Shown here piece by piece: positions 6,645 to 8,711 of a DNA stretch of 8,711 nucleotides. The notes beneath the pieces were generated by a model. It saw only the letters and a list, made by a program, of their open reading frames with translations. It was not told where the DNA came from and did not search any database. The stretch comes from Candidatus Doudnabacteria bacterium Gr01-1014_77 (lineage in GTDB: Bacteria > Patescibacteriota > Doudnabacteria > UBA920 > VMFF01): NCBI GenBank assembly GCA_007375915.1, contig VMFF01000019.1, positions 1 through 8,711 on the forward strand, read 5' to 3'. Each line of letters begins with the position of its first letter. Positions within the stretch are counted from its first letter, which is position 1. The position numbers and the translations under genes are program-made.

Positions 6645-7709
6645 ATGCAATACACATTTTTCTTTTTTCTTGCATTTTTAATTGCTTTGTTCATAACCCC
6701 AGTTGTTAAGAAGCTGGCTTTTAAAGTTTCTGCAGTTGATCTTCCTAATCATCCAAGAAAAATACACACCAGACCAATTCCATTGCTTGGTGGGTTTGCT
6801 ATTTTTGCTGCGTTCATGATTTCGCTATTTGTGTATCTCCGTTTTTTTGAAGTAGACCTCATAGTCATACCAATGCGATTTTTCTGGGGAATGATTATTG
6901 GAGGATCATTGTTAATGATCGGAGGATATTTGGATGATAAGTATTCACTAAGCCCAAGAACTCAATTTATTTTCCCCATACTAGCTGTTTTAGTTGTTCT
7001 TGCGTCTGGAATAGGGGTGGGGATTAATTTCATTTCAAATCCTTTTGGTGGAGTAATTAATCTTAACTTTTTAATATTAGGGATTAAAGCATCCGGTATT
7101 CTAGTTTTCTTTTTCATACTGGGAATGATATATACAACTAAGTTTTTAGATGGTATGGATGGTTTAACTTCCGGTATTTCTTTGATTGCAAGCTTAACTC
7201 TTTTTGTTCTTTCTTTAACAGAAAGAATTAATCAACCAGTAACAGCAAGCATTGCAATAATCCTTTGTGGGGCAATTGCAGGTTTCTTAGTTTATAATTT
7301 TAACCCAGCATCTATTTTCTTAGGAGAATCAGGCAGCACTTTCTTGGGTTTTATGCTTGGTGTTTTTTCAGTCCTCTTGGGAGGGAAAATAGCGACAGCG
7401 TTACTTGTAATGGGTATCCCGATTCTTGATGTTGCTTGGGTCATAGCTAGAAGAATCTGGTATGGGTCATCGCCGTTTAAAGCAGATAGGAAGCACTTGC
7501 ACTTTAGGCTTTTAGATCTTGGTTTTTCACAAAAACAAACTGTTTTGAGTCTTTATGGTATAGCGGTTGTGTTTGGTGGAATTGCAATATCCATGCAATC
7601 AATGGGAAAGCTCGTGTCCTTAATAATCCTGTTTATCATAATGATATCTATTGCTTTGGGCACAGTATTTGCTTACAAGAGGAAATATCCGCATATACCT
7701 AATTCTTGA
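6645..7709 (+). CDS. WecA/TagO-type polyprenyl-phosphate sugar-1-phosphate transferase
   Basis: The 354-residue protein belongs to the MraY/WecA/TagO family, which moves a sugar-1-phosphate (usually GlcNAc-1-P or similar) from a UDP-sugar to undecaprenyl phosphate, the first step of many surface glycans. About ten or eleven membrane helices are visible. Family motifs in order are DLPNHPRKIHTRPIPLLGG (32-50), the Mg-binding GGYLDDKYSLSP (D97-D98), FLDGMDGL (167-174), FLGESGSTFLG (225-235), ILDVAWVIARR (260-270) and DRKHLHFRLLDLG (281-293), the last being the WecA-type His motif rather than that of MraY. The usual GD(S/T/A)GS is GESGS here, with Glu228 for Asp. The HxHxR pattern argues for WecA/TagO over MraY. 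It starts one base after the GT2 stop (TAA-T-ATG) and ends the operon. No terminator follows; the promoter of the next gene overlaps its stop codon. Confidence 0.88.
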   Translation: MQYTFFFFLAFLIALFITPVVKKLAFKVSAVDLPNHPRKIHTRPIPLLGGFAIFAAFMISLFVYLRFFEVDLIVIPMRFFWGMIIGGSLLMIGGYLDDKYSLSPRTQFIFPILAVLVVLASGIGVGINFISNPFGGVINLNFLILGIKASGILVFFFILGMIYTTKFLDGMDGLTSGISLIASLTLFVLSLTERINQPVTASIAIILCGAIAGFLVYNFNPASIFLGESGSTFLGFMLGVFSVLLGGKIATALLVMGIPILDVAWVIARRIWYGSSPFKADRKHLHFRLLDLGFSQKQTVLSLYGIAVVFGGIAISMQSMGKLVSLIILFIIMISIALGTVFAYKRKYPHIPNS

Positions 7710-7734
7710 CCCAACCAAGTTATTGTGGCATCAT
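7706..7734 (+). promoter_or_regulatory. Promoter of the 247-residue gene, overlapping the wecA-like stop
   Basis: TTGACC (7706-7711, five of six), a 17-base spacer and CATCAT (7729-7734, four of six), preceded directly by TGG as an extended -10 element. The -35 box contains the TGA stop of the preceding gene (7707-7709). The predicted start is near 7741, leaving a leader of about 77 bases. The -10 box is weaker than those of the other two promoters in the window. Confidence 0.6.
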
Positions 7735-7740
7735 ATTTAA

Positions 7741-7817
7741 TCTTGCCTCGTCCTTGAGACAAGCTGCGGATCCGACAGACGCTTCGGACAATTTCACTCG
7801 TAGAGGAGGAACAGATC
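7741..7817 (+). promoter_or_regulatory. Leader with two short hairpins and a strong Shine-Dalgarno site
   Basis: The leader can form CTTG-AGA-CAAG (7753-7763) and TCCGA-N8-TCGGA (7771-7788). The palindrome CGGATCCG (7767-7774) offers an alternative fold. Neither hairpin is followed by a T-run, so they are not terminators. AGGAGGA at 7804-7810, seven bases before the ATG at 7818, is a near-perfect ribosome binding site. The pyrimidine stretch CCTCGTCCT (7746-7754) holds two 4-base blocks complementary to parts of it. Regulation by folding is possible but not shown. I recognise no known riboswitch. Confidence 0.45.
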
Positions 7818-8561
7818 ATGCCAAGACATGATACAGTCCGCCCCATGACCGAAGGTCAGAGAGTTGACTTAACCGCAACGCTTATCCAAGCGATGCCGCC
7901 ACTGTCGTTTGCAGATGCGAAGAACATCACTTCAAACAAGCGCGCTTTCTGCAAGGACATTCGGGCGGTTTTCGCGAAGTACTCGCTCGAATGGACCGCT
8001 AACAAGAAGTTGATGGAGTGGTACCATTTCTACAAGAATGAGTTCGGCCTCGACCTCAACTTCGCAGGAATCACCATCCCACAACGTCGCGAAGGTTTTG
8101 ACCGGCTGATCGTCGTTCCTCAGGGCCTCACGATCCAGCAGGTACTCGACAAGTGTGGTGAGAAGTTCCCCGTGTTTACGTACGCGGGTTCAGATTTCAG
8201 GAACCTCGTCATTGTTAACAGCCGCGACGCAACGCACGGACACTACGCGATCCGGGTTCGCGACCGCGTCGAAGCAGACGAGGAGTGGAAGGATCACTCA
8301 GCGAAATTGCTCACTGGTGTTGGGATGAAAGGTGAAACACTCCATGAACGTTTGCTTCATGAGTTGAAGTATTTTCTTGAAACAGGGAAACACCTCGATA
8401 TCTCAAGCACCACGCTATGTTCCGGTTCGCGCGATTCTGTCGGTGGTGTATTTGGAGTCCACTGGAGCGATACTGACAGGCTCGCGATCGGTATTTACAG
8501 CACTGCGGATTCTCACGATCGTCTGCGTTCCCGGCAGGTGATTGACGCAGTTGCTGCGTAG
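7818..8561 (+). CDS. GC-rich standalone protein of unknown function (CPR family)
   Basis: I cannot assign a function to this 247-residue protein. It has no signal peptide or membrane helix and looks soluble. Blocks that I remember from hypothetical proteins scattered through Parcubacteria genomes are WYHFYKNEFGLDL (68-80), FDRLIVVPQGLTIQQVLDKC (94-113), HGHYAIRVRDRVEADEEWKD (140-159), GETLHERLLHELKYFLETGK (172-191), LCSGSRDS (200-207) and the C-terminal DRLRSRQVI (234-242). Cysteines are at 45, 113 and 201, too few and too spread for an obvious metal site. The start is fixed by AGGAGGA seven bases upstream; no other gene here has such a site. Arginine codons are 15 CGN, 2 AGA and 2 AGG, against 6 AGA, 3 AGG and 2 CGN in the preceding gene, so composition differs sharply. 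With its own promoter and terminator it forms an independent unit, perhaps recently acquired or highly expressed. Confidence 0.85.
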   Translation: MPRHDTVRPMTEGQRVDLTATLIQAMPPLSFADAKNITSNKRAFCKDIRAVFAKYSLEWTANKKLMEWYHFYKNEFGLDLNFAGITIPQRREGFDRLIVVPQGLTIQQVLDKCGEKFPVFTYAGSDFRNLVIVNSRDATHGHYAIRVRDRVEADEEWKDHSAKLLTGVGMKGETLHERLLHELKYFLETGKHLDISSTTLCSGSRDSVGGVFGVHWSDTDRLAIGIYSTADSHDRLRSRQVIDAVAA

Positions 8562-8599
8562 ACACGGACCTGCTCTTCTCACTCTTGGCTTTACCCTTT

Positions 8600-8637
8600 G
8601 TGCCGACACGGCTTGTTCGTGTCGGCACTTTGGTTTT
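8600..8637 (+). terminator. Strong intrinsic terminator of the standalone gene
   Basis: GTGCCGACACG (8600-8610) pairs perfectly over 11 bp with CGTGTCGGCAC (8618-8628) around the 7-base loop GCTTGTT, followed by TTTGGTTTT. It lies 38 bases after the stop at 8561. On the minus strand the hairpin is followed by AAAGGG, so it works only for plus-strand transcripts. Confidence 0.88.
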
Positions 8638-8646
8638 CAGGGATAA

Positions 8647-8675
8647 TTGACGGTTTTCCGTTCTTTTGCTATGAT
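8647..8675 (+). promoter_or_regulatory. Strong promoter reading out of the window
   Basis: TTGACG (8647-8652, five of six), exactly 17 bases, and TATGAT (8670-8675, five of six), preceded by TGC as an extended -10 element. The start would be near 8682. ACGG-TTTT-CCGT (8650-8661) is a small inverted repeat overlapping the -35 box and could be an operator half-site pair, though four bases each is little. The gene it drives would lie beyond 8711. Confidence 0.65.
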
Positions 8676-8681
8676 TACCTC

Positions 8682-8707
8682 GGCTTTAAAAGCCTTTTTA
8701 ATTTTTT
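8682..8707 (+). terminator. Hairpin plus T-run right after the promoter (attenuator?)
   Basis: GGCTT-TAA-AAGCC (8682-8694) is followed by TTTTTAATTTTTT. It has the form of an intrinsic terminator but starts at the predicted transcription start of the promoter at 8647-8675. It may be a back-up terminator for the upstream gene, an early attenuator, or chance in AT-rich DNA. The 5-bp stem is short. Confidence 0.4.
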
Positions 8708-8711
8708 CCAT

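Noticed and set aside
8311..8628. Minus-strand open frames overlapping the unknown GC-rich gene and its terminator
   Set aside because: They run through the terminator hairpin, lack a ribosome binding site and are expected by chance opposite GC-rich coding DNA.
8637..8711. Minus-strand C-terminal end of a Lys-rich protein entering from the right
   Set aside because: Only 24 codons are visible and the same bases form a strong plus-strand promoter and hairpin; too little to call a gene.
1..8711. CRISPR arrays, tRNA or rRNA genes, insertion sequences, prophage or replication origin
   Set aside because: No spaced direct repeats, cloverleaf, transposase or terminal inverted repeats were seen on either strand.

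Overview
The window looks like part of a small-genome bacterium of the Candidate Phyla Radiation (Patescibacteria), most likely Parcubacteria/Paceibacteria. Evidence: AT-rich DNA with AGA-dominated arginine codons, almost no Shine-Dalgarno sites, junctions of one or two bases between genes, an archaeal-type UMP kinase, a membrane GT2 enzyme ending in the DAQTRLMLGKY signature, and a last gene whose family I recall only from such genomes. The assignment rests on remembered family resemblance, not on a search.

Left part (1-3101): the first ~106 bases encode, on the minus strand, an internal piece of DnaK. From about base 90 the plus strand encodes seryl-tRNA synthetase without its N-terminal arm. 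The two meet in a 17-base stretch that fits both genes, so this is a rearrangement or, more likely, an assembly chimera. Behind serS follow an FtsQ-like division protein, UMP kinase and a small two-helix membrane protein, all on the plus strand, closed by a clear hairpin terminator at 3079-3101.

Middle part (3103-7709): an envelope glycosylation locus. A multi-span GT-C glycosyltransferase (PMT/ArnT-like) is on the minus strand. Divergent from it, a three-gene plus-strand operon starts at a near-ideal promoter placed so that the mRNA should be leaderless. The operon encodes a three-helix membrane protein, a processive-type GT2 glycosyltransferase and a WecA/TagO-type polyprenyl-phosphate sugar-phosphate transferase. 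Together they could make lipid-linked sugars and transfer sugars at the membrane surface.

Right part (7706-8711): a self-contained, GC-richer cassette with its own promoter, a 77-base leader, the only strong Shine-Dalgarno site in the window, a 247-residue protein of unknown function and an 11-bp-stem terminator. It is the best candidate for undescribed biology. The last 70 bases hold a strong promoter followed at once by a hairpin plus T-run, and are open to three readings.
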